A stretch of 7,879 bases of DNA from an uncultured Nitrospinaceae bacterium (lineage in GTDB: Bacteria; Nitrospinota; Nitrospinia; Nitrospinales; VA-1): positions 1-7,879 of the forward strand of contig CAJJDL010000049.1 in NCBI GenBank assembly GCA_905182935.1, given 5' to 3'. The notes below the pieces were generated by a model. The model searched no databases, had not been told where the DNA came from, and worked only from the letters and a program-made list of their open reading frames with translations. Positions 1-5,482 of the stretch are shown piece by piece. Both the position numbers and the translations under genes were made by a program. Position 1 is the stretch's first letter. Every line of letters starts with the position of its first letter.

Positions 1-349
1 TTGTTATTTTTATACAGCGGTAATTTTCAACCCGGTTGACGTAGCAGATAATATGAAAAAACATGGAGGTTTTGTGCCGGGAATTCGACCAGGTCCTAAG
101 ACATCGACGTATATTGATGAAATCTTGTCAAAGATAACTTTTTATGGAGCTATCTATCTATCGTTGGTCTGTATATTACCGGACTATTTAATAAGGTATG
201 TGAATATTCCATTTTATTTTGGTGGTACCAGTCTATTGATTATTGTGGGAGTATCATTGGACACAATGCAGCAGTTAGAGTCGCATATGGTAATGAGAAA
301 TTATGACGGCTTTATGAAAAAAGGTAAGCTAAAGGGGCGTCAAAGTTAA
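1..349 (+). CDS. secY: Preprotein translocase subunit SecY, C-terminal part (5' end outside window)
   Basis: SecY forms the protein-conducting channel of the Sec translocon in the inner membrane. Only the last 115 residues are present; the frame is open from position 2 to the TAA at 347-349, so the ATG at 53 is an internal methionine and not the start. The fragment begins at the end of transmembrane segment 8 ([16 protein letters not shown]). It continues with the cytosolic C5 loop carrying the family motif [10 protein letters not shown], whose arginine is important for SecA-driven translocation in E. coli. Two hydrophobic segments follow, TM9 (around [16 protein letters not shown]) and TM10 ([20 protein letters not shown]), then a short basic tail ending [10 protein letters not shown]. 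It is the last classical spc-operon gene before adk, with only 3 nt between them. Family assignment is secure from the motif order. Confidence 0.97.
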   Translation, partial: CYFYTAVIFNPVDVADNMKKHGGFVPGIRPGPKTSTYIDEILSKITFYGAIYLSLVCILPDYLIRYVNIPFYFGGTSLLIIVGVSLDTMQQLESHMVMRNYDGFMKKGKLKGRQS

Positions 350-352
350 TTT

Positions 353-994
353 ATGAGACTTATCCTGCTCGGTCCGCCGGGTGCGGGAAAAGGAACTCAG
401 GCTAAAATGTTAAACAAAAAATTTGATAGGCCGCAAATTTCGACAGGAAATATTTTAAGAAAATCAATTCAGGAGGGCACCGAGCTTGGGTGTCAGGCAA
501 AAGTATTAATGAATGAAGGGAAGTTGGTTCAAGACGAAATTGTTATAAGTTTGATAAGAGAGAGAATTGTAGAGGAAGACTGTCGAGGTGGATTTATTTT
601 AGATGGTTTTCCTAGGACCATAAATCAAGCAGAAAAGCTGACAGAAACATTAAATAATATGAATTTATCGATAGACACAGTAATTGATTTTGAAGTGAGT
701 ACCGAGGAGTTATTGCATCGACTTACTGGGCGGAGCACCTGCTCAGGATGCGGTGCGATGTTTCATATAGCATCTTGTCCTCCTCTTAAGGAAGGTATCT
801 GTGATAGTTGTGGAGAAGCGCTCTATCAACGTGAAGATGATAACAAAGAGACAATTAAGAAACGTCTGGAAGTTTATGAAAACGAAACTACCCCTCTTAG
901 GGAATACTATAAGAAACAAGGTAATCTTAAAATTATTCAAGGTTCGGGCTCAGTAGAGGAAATTTTTTCTAAAGTTTGCTTAATGGTATCTTAA
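353..994 (+). CDS. adk: Adenylate kinase, zinc-LID type
   Basis: Cytosolic adenylate kinase, which interconverts ATP + AMP and 2 ADP and so balances the adenylate pool. The 213 residues match the usual length of long-form bacterial enzymes. The P-loop GPPGAGKGT is at residues 7-15. The AMP-site residues T31, R36 and R88 (in GFPRT) sit at the same positions as in E. coli. The LID, about residues 122-160, carries C130-x2-C133 and C150-x2-C153, the four-cysteine structural zinc site found in Gram-positive and many deltaproteobacterial enzymes. An oddity is the normally conserved STGD at 30-33, which reads STGN here (D33N). The ATG is 3 nt after the secY stop. The nearest Shine-Dalgarno-like run (AAAGGGG, 331-337) is 15 nt away, so translation probably depends on coupling to secY. 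adk between secY and infA is a common ancestral order; the map gene often found after adk is missing. Confidence 0.97.
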   Translation: MRLILLGPPGAGKGTQAKMLNKKFDRPQISTGNILRKSIQEGTELGCQAKVLMNEGKLVQDEIVISLIRERIVEEDCRGGFILDGFPRTINQAEKLTETLNNMNLSIDTVIDFEVSTEELLHRLTGRSTCSGCGAMFHIASCPPLKEGICDSCGEALYQREDDNKETIKKRLEVYENETTPLREYYKKQGNLKIIQGSGSVEEIFSKVCLMVS

Positions 995-1213
995 ATGGGA
1001 AAAGAAGAATCGATAGAAGTTGAGGGTAGGGTGGTTGAACCTTTACCTAATGCAATGTTTAGAGTTGAACTTGATAATGGGCATAAGATTTTAGCTCACA
1101 TTTCAGGGAAAATGAGGATGCACTTCATTAGAATACTTGTGGGAGATAAGGTTAAGGTGCAGCTATCGCCATATGATTTGACTAGAGGCCGTATCACATT
1201 TAGGGAAAAATAA
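995..1213 (+). CDS. infA: Translation initiation factor IF-1
   Basis: IF-1 binds the 30S A site during initiation and assists IF-2 and IF-3. The protein has 72 residues, exactly the usual size, and is a single S1-type OB fold. The conserved core is visible throughout: [20 protein letters not shown] at 7-26, then [16 protein letters not shown] and [14 protein letters not shown] near the end. A small departure is ILVGDKV where most relatives have proline before the glycine. The ATG abuts the adk stop codon (TAAATG) and no Shine-Dalgarno sequence lies close upstream, so start by translational coupling to adk is likely. The gene's stop overlaps the rpmJ start by one base. Confidence 0.97.
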   Translation: MGKEESIEVEGRVVEPLPNAMFRVELDNGHKILAHISGKMRMHFIRILVGDKVKVQLSPYDLTRGRITFREK

Positions 1214-1326
1214 TGAAAGTAAGATCATCAGTAAAACCAATATGTAAAAAATGCAAGGTTATTCGTCGGCAGGGAGTTGTTCGAGTGATCTGTGAGAATC
1301 CTAAGCATAAACAAAAGCAAGGGTAG
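1213..1326 (+). CDS. rpmJ: 50S ribosomal protein L36 (zinc-ribbon form)
   Basis: A 37-residue basic protein, short enough to be easily missed, that starts at the ATG sharing a base with the infA stop (TAATG) and ends at TAG 1324-1326. It begins [20 protein letters not shown] and has the L36 zinc ligands C11, C14, C27 and H32 (C-x2-C ... C-x4-H). It is therefore the zinc-binding C+ form rather than the zinc-independent paralogue. L36 binds 23S rRNA and is assembled late in the 50S subunit. AGGGA at 1202-1206 lies 6 nt before the start and is a good ribosome binding site. The position between infA and rpsM is the standard one. Confidence 0.97.
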   Translation: MKVRSSVKPICKKCKVIRRQGVVRVICENPKHKQKQG

Positions 1327-1357
1327 TTTTGCCCTGTTGTTTTAAAAAGGAGAAATC
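1313..1357 (+). promoter_or_regulatory. rpsM leader with imperfect hairpin; candidate S4 translational control site
   Basis: This is the leader of rpsM, overlapping the last codons of rpmJ. An imperfect stem can form between 1313-1323 and 1332-1343: GGG pairs with CCC, CAA with TTG and AAAA with TTTT, with small bulges and an 8-nt loop. A strong ribosome binding site (AAGGAG, 1347-1352) and a GTG start follow at once. In E. coli, S4 represses the alpha operon by binding a pseudoknot in the rpsM leader that includes its start codon. The gene order here would allow the same logic. No pseudoknot could be confirmed by eye, so the regulatory role is inference. Confidence 0.3.
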
Positions 1358-1729
1358 GTGGGACGTATTTCAGGTATAGATATTCCTAGGGATAAAAGGG
1401 CGGTAATTGCTCTTACCTATGTTTATGGAATCGGCAAGTCTTCTTCGATTAAAATTCTGAAGCAAGCTAAAGTTGATGAAAGTGCGCGAGTTAAGGATTT
1501 GACTGAAGACGAAGTTTCGCGAATCCGATCGATCGTTGATAAAGACTTTGAGGTGGAGGGAGATCTTAGGCGTGCTACTAATATGAATGTGAAACGATTA
1601 ATGGATATTGGAGCCTATCGAGGTTTGCGTCATCGGAAAGGACTTCCAGTGCGTGGTCAACGAACCCATACCAATGCACGTAGCCGTAAGGGTCCCAAAA
1701 AAACCGTGGGTGCTCGTACCAAAAAATAA
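1358..1729 (+). CDS. rpsM: 30S ribosomal protein S13
   Basis: S13 sits in the head of the 30S subunit, contacts 16S rRNA, forms intersubunit bridges to the 50S and touches P-site tRNA with its C-terminal tail. The 123 residues are close to family length. The N-terminus [13 protein letters not shown] and the helix-two-turn-helix region up to about residue 80 are typical. The signature [20 protein letters not shown] is followed by the basic tail [16 protein letters not shown]. The start is a GTG at 1358 with AAGGAG (1347-1352) 5 nt upstream. No other start gives the conserved N-terminus. This is the first gene of the alpha operon portion, 31 nt after rpmJ, with no obvious promoter in between. 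Confidence 0.98.
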   Translation: MGRISGIDIPRDKRAVIALTYVYGIGKSSSIKILKQAKVDESARVKDLTEDEVSRIRSIVDKDFEVEGDLRRATNMNVKRLMDIGAYRGLRHRKGLPVRGQRTHTNARSRKGPKKTVGARTKK

Positions 1730-1746
1730 ATAAGGAATAATGAAAT

Positions 1747-2142
1747 ATGGCGACAGAAAAAGATAAAAAAATTGTTAAAAAGAGAAATAAAAATGCTCCC
1801 GAGTTAGGAGTTGCTCATATTCAGGCAACATTTAACAATACGATTGTAACTATTGCTGATTTGCAGGGAAATGTCGTTTCGTGGTCTAGCGCAGGAGCGC
1901 AAGGTTTTAAAGGGTCGCGAAAGAGCACTCCTTTTGCTGCTCAGGTTGCGGCAGAAAAGGCAGCGATCAAGGCAAGAGATATGGGAATGAGAAAACTAGA
2001 GGTTTGTGTTAAGGGCCCAGGTCCTGGGCGCGAATCTGCTATTCGCTCATTGCAAAATGTGGGAATGGAAATAATAATTATTAGAGATGTGACACCCATG
2101 CCTCATAATGGTTGTCGACCTAGAAAACGTAGGCGAGTTTAA
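1747..2142 (+). CDS. rpsK: 30S ribosomal protein S11
   Basis: S11 lies on the 30S platform and helps shape the mRNA exit channel near the anti-Shine-Dalgarno helix. It has 131 residues with a lysine-rich N-terminal extension (about residues 5-16), then the conserved core [30 protein letters not shown] and [14 protein letters not shown]. The C-terminus is the classic [13 protein letters not shown]. The Asn-Gly pair at 121-122 corresponds to the site that becomes isoaspartate in E. coli S11. The ATG follows rpsM by 17 nt, with AAGGA near 1732-1736 as a reasonable ribosome binding site. Confidence 0.98.
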   Translation: MATEKDKKIVKKRNKNAPELGVAHIQATFNNTIVTIADLQGNVVSWSSAGAQGFKGSRKSTPFAAQVAAEKAAIKARDMGMRKLEVCVKGPGPGRESAIRSLQNVGMEIIIIRDVTPMPHNGCRPRKRRRV

Positions 2143-2158
2143 TGTTAATCCTAAATTT

Positions 2159-2163
2159 GGGAG
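2159..2163 (+). promoter_or_regulatory. Ribosome binding site that fixes the TTG start of rpsD
   Basis: GGGAG lies 9 nt before the TTG at 2173. No ATG or GTG near this point would give the conserved S4 N-terminus MARYTG, so this site supports the rare TTG start. Confidence 0.7.
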
Positions 2164-2172
2164 ATTAGTAAA

Positions 2173-2799
2173 TTGGCAAGATACACAGGTTCCGTTTGTC
2201 GTTTGTGTCGTCGAGAAGGCATGAAATTATTTTTAAAAGGTTTTCGATGTGAAACGGCAAAGTGTGCGATAGAAAAACGGGGTTACGCTCCAGGTCAGCA
2301 CGGTCAAGGGCGGAAAAAATTCTCAGAATACGGACTTCAGCTGCGAGAAAAGCAAAAAGTCAAAAGAATTTATGGTCTACTTGAAAAGCCTTTCAGAAGT
2401 TATTTTAAGCGTGCTGATGGGAAAAAGGGAGTCACAGGTGATAACCTTTTGCAGGCACTTGAGCTACGCATGGATAATGTAATATATAGAATGGGTTTGG
2501 CACCATCAAGAAATGCTGCCAGACAATTGGTACGACATAATCATTTTACAGTTAACGGTAAGAGAGTAAATATTCCGTCTTATGCTCTGAGTAAAGGTGA
2601 TGAAATAGCACCCGCACAGAAAAAAATTGAAAAATTTCCAATTAAGACCGCGTTGCAAAACATGAAAGACAGCACTCAGCCTCATTGGCTAGCTTTTGAT
2701 GTTGAGTCTAAAAAAGGTATTGTCCAAGATTTGCCCACTAGAGAGGATATAACCATCCCAATACAGGAGCAATTGGTTGTCGAGCTTTATTCTCGGTAA
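2173..2799 (+). CDS. rpsD: 30S ribosomal protein S4 (zinc-binding C+ form)
   Basis: S4 is a primary 16S rRNA-binding protein that starts 30S assembly at the five-way junction. In E. coli it is also the translational repressor of this operon. It has 208 residues. The N-terminal region contains C9, C12, C26 and C31 (C-x2-C-x13-C-x4-C), the zinc knuckle of C+ S4 proteins that E. coli has lost. It is followed by [15 protein letters not shown]. The S4 RNA-binding domain spans about residues 98-160, with [18 protein letters not shown] and [20 protein letters not shown]. Translation starts at a TTG, unusual for a highly expressed gene, with GGGAG at 2159-2163. Its place between rpsK and rpoA matches Proteobacteria and Acidobacteriota; Firmicutes keep rpsD elsewhere. 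Confidence 0.98.
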   Translation: MARYTGSVCRLCRREGMKLFLKGFRCETAKCAIEKRGYAPGQHGQGRKKFSEYGLQLREKQKVKRIYGLLEKPFRSYFKRADGKKGVTGDNLLQALELRMDNVIYRMGLAPSRNAARQLVRHNHFTVNGKRVNIPSYALSKGDEIAPAQKKIEKFPIKTALQNMKDSTQPHWLAFDVESKKGIVQDLPTREDITIPIQEQLVVELYSR

Positions 2800-2831
2800 T
2801 CACGCTTACTTAAGCTCTAAAAAGCATTTTT
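2782..2831 (+). promoter_or_regulatory. Possible weak attenuator between rpsD and rpoA
   Basis: GAGCTT (2782-2787) at the end of rpsD is a perfect complement of AAGCTC (2812-2817), enclosing 24 nt that include the rpsD stop codon. A smaller GCTT/AAGC hairpin (2804-2815) is an alternative. A run of six T follows at 2826-2832 or so, about 9 nt after the stem. The spacing is too long for a textbook terminator; if active it would only modulate readthrough into rpoA. This is inference. Confidence 0.2.
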
Positions 2832-2865
2832 TAATTTATCATTCACTAGAAAAACCGGAGGCTCT

Positions 2866-3903
2866 ATGTTTAACGCTCAAGGAATCGTTAAACCCAAACG
2901 TTTGGAGTTTGAAAAGAACACAATAAGTGGGGTGTATGGTAAGTTTTCTGCTGGCCCATTTGAAAGAGGGTACGGAGTTACTACTGGCAATTCACTTAGA
3001 AGGATGTTGTTGTCGTCTATAGAAGGATCTGCGATTGTTGCGGTTAAATTTGAAGGGATTTTTCACGAATTCTCCTCAATACCCGGAGTGGTTGAAGATG
3101 TGACAGAGATTATTCTTAACCTTAAGCAAGTCAACGTAATTATGGCTGACGGCGTGGAAGAGAAAAGGATTTATATTAAGAAAGATAAGGCTGGTAAAGT
3201 ATACGCGAAAGACATAGTCACAGATCCTCAAGTTACAGTTTTGAATCCTGATAATTTGATTGCAACTCTAGACCAAAATAGCAACTTAGAAATAGAAATG
3301 CTTGTTCGTAAGGGGAGAGGCTATGTCCCTTCAGAAAAACAGGTTATAGAAGGGGAGTCAGTTCAAATGATTCCCATTGATTCTGTTTTTTCTCCAATTG
3401 AAAAAGTTAGTTACCATATAGAGAATACGCGTGTAGGTCAGTCAACCGACTATGATTTGCTGATTATGGAGATGTGGACAAATGGAGGAATTACTCCAGA
3501 GGACGCTGTGGCACATGCCGCAAAAATTGTAAAAGATCATATGCAGGTTTTTATAAATTTTGATGAAGAGCCAGAAACGGTTCAACCAGCGGTTGACCAA
3601 AAGAAACAAAAAATGTGGACCAACTTATCGAGAAGTGTTGAGGAATTGGAACTCTCAGTGCGTTCATATAACTGTCTAAAAAACGCGAATATCCAAACTC
3701 TTGATGAACTGGTTCAAAAAACAGACGGGGAAATGCTGAGAACAAGAAACTTTGGCCGAAAATCTCTTAACGAGATTAAAGAAACTCTAGAAGATATGGG
3801 TTTGCATCTAGGGGTAAAACTGGAAGCCGAAGACGTGAAGCAAATCGCGTTATTGAGAAAGAAAAAAGAAGTAGAAATTGAAGCAGTCGATGTTGATATC
3901 TGA
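2866..3903 (+). CDS. rpoA: DNA-directed RNA polymerase subunit alpha
   Basis: Alpha dimerises to start RNA polymerase assembly, and its C-terminal domain reads UP elements and contacts activators. The 345 residues divide into the N-terminal domain (about 8-233), a flexible linker (about 234-254) and the C-terminal domain (about 255-318). The dimer/assembly motif [16 protein letters not shown] at 39-54 has R45 at the same place as the essential E. coli R45. [21 protein letters not shown] is typical. In the C-terminal domain, VRSYNCLK (265-272) supplies the equivalents of E. coli R265, N268 and C269, and [12 protein letters not shown] gives the K298 equivalent. DNA binding should therefore be retained. 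An extra charged tail of about 27 residues follows. CGGAGG lies 4 nt before the ATG. It is separated from rpsD by 66 nt. Confidence 0.98.
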   Translation: MFNAQGIVKPKRLEFEKNTISGVYGKFSAGPFERGYGVTTGNSLRRMLLSSIEGSAIVAVKFEGIFHEFSSIPGVVEDVTEIILNLKQVNVIMADGVEEKRIYIKKDKAGKVYAKDIVTDPQVTVLNPDNLIATLDQNSNLEIEMLVRKGRGYVPSEKQVIEGESVQMIPIDSVFSPIEKVSYHIENTRVGQSTDYDLLIMEMWTNGGITPEDAVAHAAKIVKDHMQVFINFDEEPETVQPAVDQKKQKMWTNLSRSVEELELSVRSYNCLKNANIQTLDELVQKTDGEMLRTRNFGRKSLNEIKETLEDMGLHLGVKLEAEDVKQIALLRKKKEVEIEAVDVDI

Positions 3904-3944
3904 AGGAGTTAATAGGTAATATTAATCAGGGGTAATTCACGATC

Positions 3945-4499
3945 ATGCGGCATTTAAAAGCTGGTAGAAAATTAGGGCGGACGTCAGCGCACCGGAAAGC
4001 ATTATTTAGAAATCTAGTTACTGCGTTGATTCGTCAGGAGAGGATTCAAACGACTTTAGCGAAAGCAAAAGAGTTACGCGGAAAAGTAGAGAAGACTATT
4101 ACGCTTGGGAAAAAAGGAACTTTACATGCACGCCGTAATGCATTAAAACTGGTTGCTAGTAAAGATTCCTTGAAAAAAATATTTGGTCCTCTCGCAGAGA
4201 GATACGCTACTCGACCAGGGGGATATACCCGGGTTATTAAACTGGGGCACCGACTCGGAGATGATGCCCCTATGGCATTTATTGAATTGGTGGATCGTGA
4301 GAGTGAATCAACGATAAAGCAACCGGTAAAGAGTAAAAACAAGACAGAAGGAGCTAGTGATAAAAAAGTAGAGAGTAAAAGTACCCCCGTAAAAGATAAA
4401 AAGCCTCCTATGCAAAAAAATACGGATAAAAAAAATAGTGACGTAGGGAAAAATATCGAAAAAACTGCTAAGAAGAAAACAGTAAGGAAAAAACCGTAG
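3945..4499 (+). CDS. rplQ: 50S ribosomal protein L17 with lysine-rich C-terminal extension
   Basis: L17 lies near the polypeptide exit tunnel of the 50S subunit. Residues 1-118 are a complete, ordinary L17: [20 protein letters not shown], the signature around [19 protein letters not shown], and [24 protein letters not shown] low-complexity tail of 66 residues (119-184) follows, with 20 lysines plus many Ser, Thr, Asp and Pro, ending RKKP. The total of 184 residues compares with about 116-130 in most bacteria. The tail is probably disordered and may contact rRNA or nascent chains, but no function can be assigned. Similar basic tails on L17 occur in several lineages. AGGGG (3928-3932) is 12 nt before the ATG, rather far. 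This is the last gene of the operon; it ends 41 nt after rpoA begins its spacer and converges on the ykgJ-like gene. Confidence 0.96.
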   Translation: MRHLKAGRKLGRTSAHRKALFRNLVTALIRQERIQTTLAKAKELRGKVEKTITLGKKGTLHARRNALKLVASKDSLKKIFGPLAERYATRPGGYTRVIKLGHRLGDDAPMAFIELVDRESESTIKQPVKSKNKTEGASDKKVESKSTPVKDKKPPMQKNTDKKNSDVGKNIEKTAKKKTVRKKP

Positions 4500-4514
4500 G
4501 GGAAAAAGATAAGG

Positions 4515-4536
4515 CCCTAAATTAAGGCAGTTAGGG
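4515..4536 (+). repeat. Short inverted repeat after rplQ
   Basis: CCCTAA (4515-4520) and TTAGGG (4531-4536) are perfect complements around a 10-nt loop, starting 15 nt after the rplQ stop. No T-run follows on the + strand, so it is not a classical intrinsic terminator. It could protect the 3' end of the operon transcript or be chance. Confidence 0.3.
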
Positions 4537-4545
4537 TAGTAGTAA

Positions 4546-4568
4546 AAACTCTAAGAAAAAAAGAGTTT
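4546..4568 (+). repeat. Inverted repeat overlapping the - strand terminator
   Basis: AAACTCT (4546-4552) and AGAGTTT (4562-4568) form a 7-bp stem with an A-rich 9-nt loop. Its right arm shares positions 4565-4568 with the left arm of the neighbouring 4565-4590 hairpin, so both cannot form at once in the same molecule. No T-run follows on the + strand. Confidence 0.4.
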
Positions 4569-4590
4569 AGATAGGATAAGCAATCTAAAC
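4553..4590 (-). terminator. Intrinsic terminator of the ykgJ-like gene
   Basis: Read on the - strand, GTTTAGAT (4590-4583) pairs perfectly with ATCTAAAC (4572-4565) around a 10-nt loop. A tract of seven T (4562-4556) within TCTTTTTTTC follows directly. It lies 34 nt after the stop codon of the ykgJ-like gene. The stem is AT-rich and so not very strong, but stem, position and U-tract all fit. Confidence 0.65.
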
Positions 4591-4624
4591 TTGTGAAGTA
4601 CCAATAAAATCCTTCCAAAAAAAG

Positions 4625-5041
4625 CTACACACAGTTTGGACGCACTCCTGTTGGATCCTGTTTAAATCGAAAATTGGTGTTTTCTTTGATGTACTCAAGG
4701 AGATCATCATAGCTTTTGAAGTGATTTTTGAATCCGTAGTCTTCACCTGTGTACTCACAGTTTTCGACGCTATGTTCTTTGCAGAGATAAGGCCGAGTTT
4801 CATAAATTCCACATTTATTGTCTGCAGTTAAGAAGTTACATCTTGTGTGAATCATAATGTACCACTGGTTTCGATAAACGTAAATTGATACCTTTTCGTG
4901 GGCAAGTTTCCATAAAAGGCTTTCATACTCTTTGCGAGACTCAGGTTCGTCTATTCCGAAAGCAAAATAGTTGCAGCAAAATGCGGGAAGACATTTTTCG
5001 CATTGATGAGTGTCGTCTCTCGGATTATTATCATTTGCCAT
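4625..5041 (-). CDS. YkgJ-family cysteine-cluster protein (putative metal-binding)
   Basis: A 138-residue cytosolic protein with no signal peptide or membrane segment. It shows the cysteine pattern of the YkgJ/CxxCxxCC family, annotated as a putative zinc or iron-sulfur chelator: C14-x2-C17-x4-C22-C23 at the N-terminus, then C68, C77, C87 and C95. The family's most recognisable stretch, CNFLTADNKCGIYETRPYLCKEH, lies at residues 68-90. The C-terminal part is soluble and mixed, with one further cysteine as the penultimate residue. Family members have no firmly established reaction; some have been tied to metal handling or protein modification, and none of that can be decided here. The ATG at 5041 is preferred over the in-frame TTG at 5047, because AAGGAA (5053-5048) is spaced 6 nt from the ATG but touches the TTG. 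The gene converges on rplQ and stands 441 nt from dnaE, so it is probably transcribed alone. Confidence 0.85.
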   Translation of the reverse strand: MANDNNPRDDTHQCEKCLPAFCCNYFAFGIDEPESRKEYESLLWKLAHEKVSIYVYRNQWYIMIHTRCNFLTADNKCGIYETRPYLCKEHSVENCEYTGEDYGFKNHFKSYDDLLEYIKENTNFRFKQDPTGVRPNCV

Positions 5042-5047
5042 AAACAA

Positions 5048-5053
5048 TTCCTT
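5048..5053 (-). promoter_or_regulatory. Ribosome binding site deciding the start of the ykgJ-like gene
   Basis: AAGGAA on the - strand is separated by 6 nt from the ATG at 5041. The longer reading from the TTG at 5047 would leave no spacing, so the protein begins MANDNN. Confidence 0.7.
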
Positions 5054-5115
5054 GTGATTTATTCGACCAATTTAAAGTGTATAAATTTTTTAATGCGTAG
5101 TGTTATTTACCCAAA

Positions 5116-5143
5116 ATAATTACACCAGGGAAGAGCTGCTCAA
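5116..5143 (-). promoter_or_regulatory. Candidate promoter of the ykgJ-like gene
   Basis: On the - strand TTGAGC (5143-5138) is followed after 16 nt by AATTAT (5121-5116), preceded by TG-T as in an extended -10 element. Transcription would begin near 5109, giving a leader of about 68 nt. The match is partial in an AT-rich stretch; a second weak -10-like TATACA lies closer to the gene. Low confidence. Confidence 0.25.
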
Positions 5144-5149
5144 ATTTTT

Positions 5150-5180
5150 ATCAGACTCTAAAAAATTGCATCAGATTTTA
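5150..5180. repeat. Imperfect direct repeat upstream of the candidate ykgJ-like promoter
   Basis: ATCAGACTCTA (5150-5160) and ATCAGATTTTA (5170-5180) match at 9 of 11 positions and are 20 bp apart, about two helical turns. They sit just upstream of the candidate -35 element, where an activator could bind one DNA face. The AT-rich setting makes chance a real alternative. Confidence 0.25.
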
Positions 5181-5482
5181 CTCTTGGCTTGATTATTTTT
5201 GTGTGTAAAAAGGGAGACTCTGTAGATTTATTTTTAAAAAGCCAAAAGCTATTATTGTTCAGTTCATTTCTAAATACACCCTTAGAGTTTTATACGTTAA
5301 GAAATATAACTAAAAGCCTTAATTGTACCTACGAAGTCAGGGGGTGCTAAAGATTTAATTCTGCCGTCAAATCTTCCTGAAGTCAATTGGTGAATTTATT
5401 AAATAACCTATTGCAACGTTTTTTAATATAAATTTCTAGTATTGAACTGTTACTTTCTGTGTTTTGGCAAATACCCAGGTTG

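Larger units (their letters stand above)
5042..5482. other. Gene-free AT-rich intergenic region (441 nt)
   Basis: I find no credible coding frame, tRNA or mobile-element end here on either strand. It holds the candidate upstream signals of the ykgJ-like gene on its left side. A perfect 7-bp inverted repeat, AAGATTT (5350-5356) with AAATCTT (5369-5375), has a 12-nt loop and no following T-run. No convincing intrinsic terminator lies after the polymerase gene, so its transcript may end by Rho or run on toward the ykgJ-like gene. Confidence 0.6.

Noticed and set aside
53..55. ATG as the start of a 98-residue protein
   Set aside because: It is an internal methionine of SecY; the upstream codons read conserved SecY residues.
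4046..4342. 98-residue frame on the - strand inside rplQ
   Set aside because: It is antisense to a well-supported ribosomal protein gene and has no recognisable features. The same holds for the antisense frames at 743-940 and 3551-3745.
4585..4812. 75-residue frame on the - strand
   Set aside because: It overlaps the ykgJ-like gene in another frame, has no family features, and runs into the terminator hairpin.
5042..5047. TTG start adding two residues to the ykgJ-like protein
   Set aside because: AAGGAA touches this TTG but is ideally spaced from the ATG at 5041.
5184..5245. TTGGCTT/AAGCCAA inverted repeat in the intergenic region
   Set aside because: The 7-bp arms are separated by 48 nt without a T-run or supporting structure, so chance is the simplest explanation.
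4545..5291. 11-bp inverted repeat (AAAACTCTAAG at 4545-4555, CTTAGAGTTTT at 5281-5291) flanking the ykgJ-like gene
   Set aside because: It could suggest ends of a mobile unit, but it is short and low in complexity, with no target duplication or transposase. Several such pairs are expected by chance in a window of this size.
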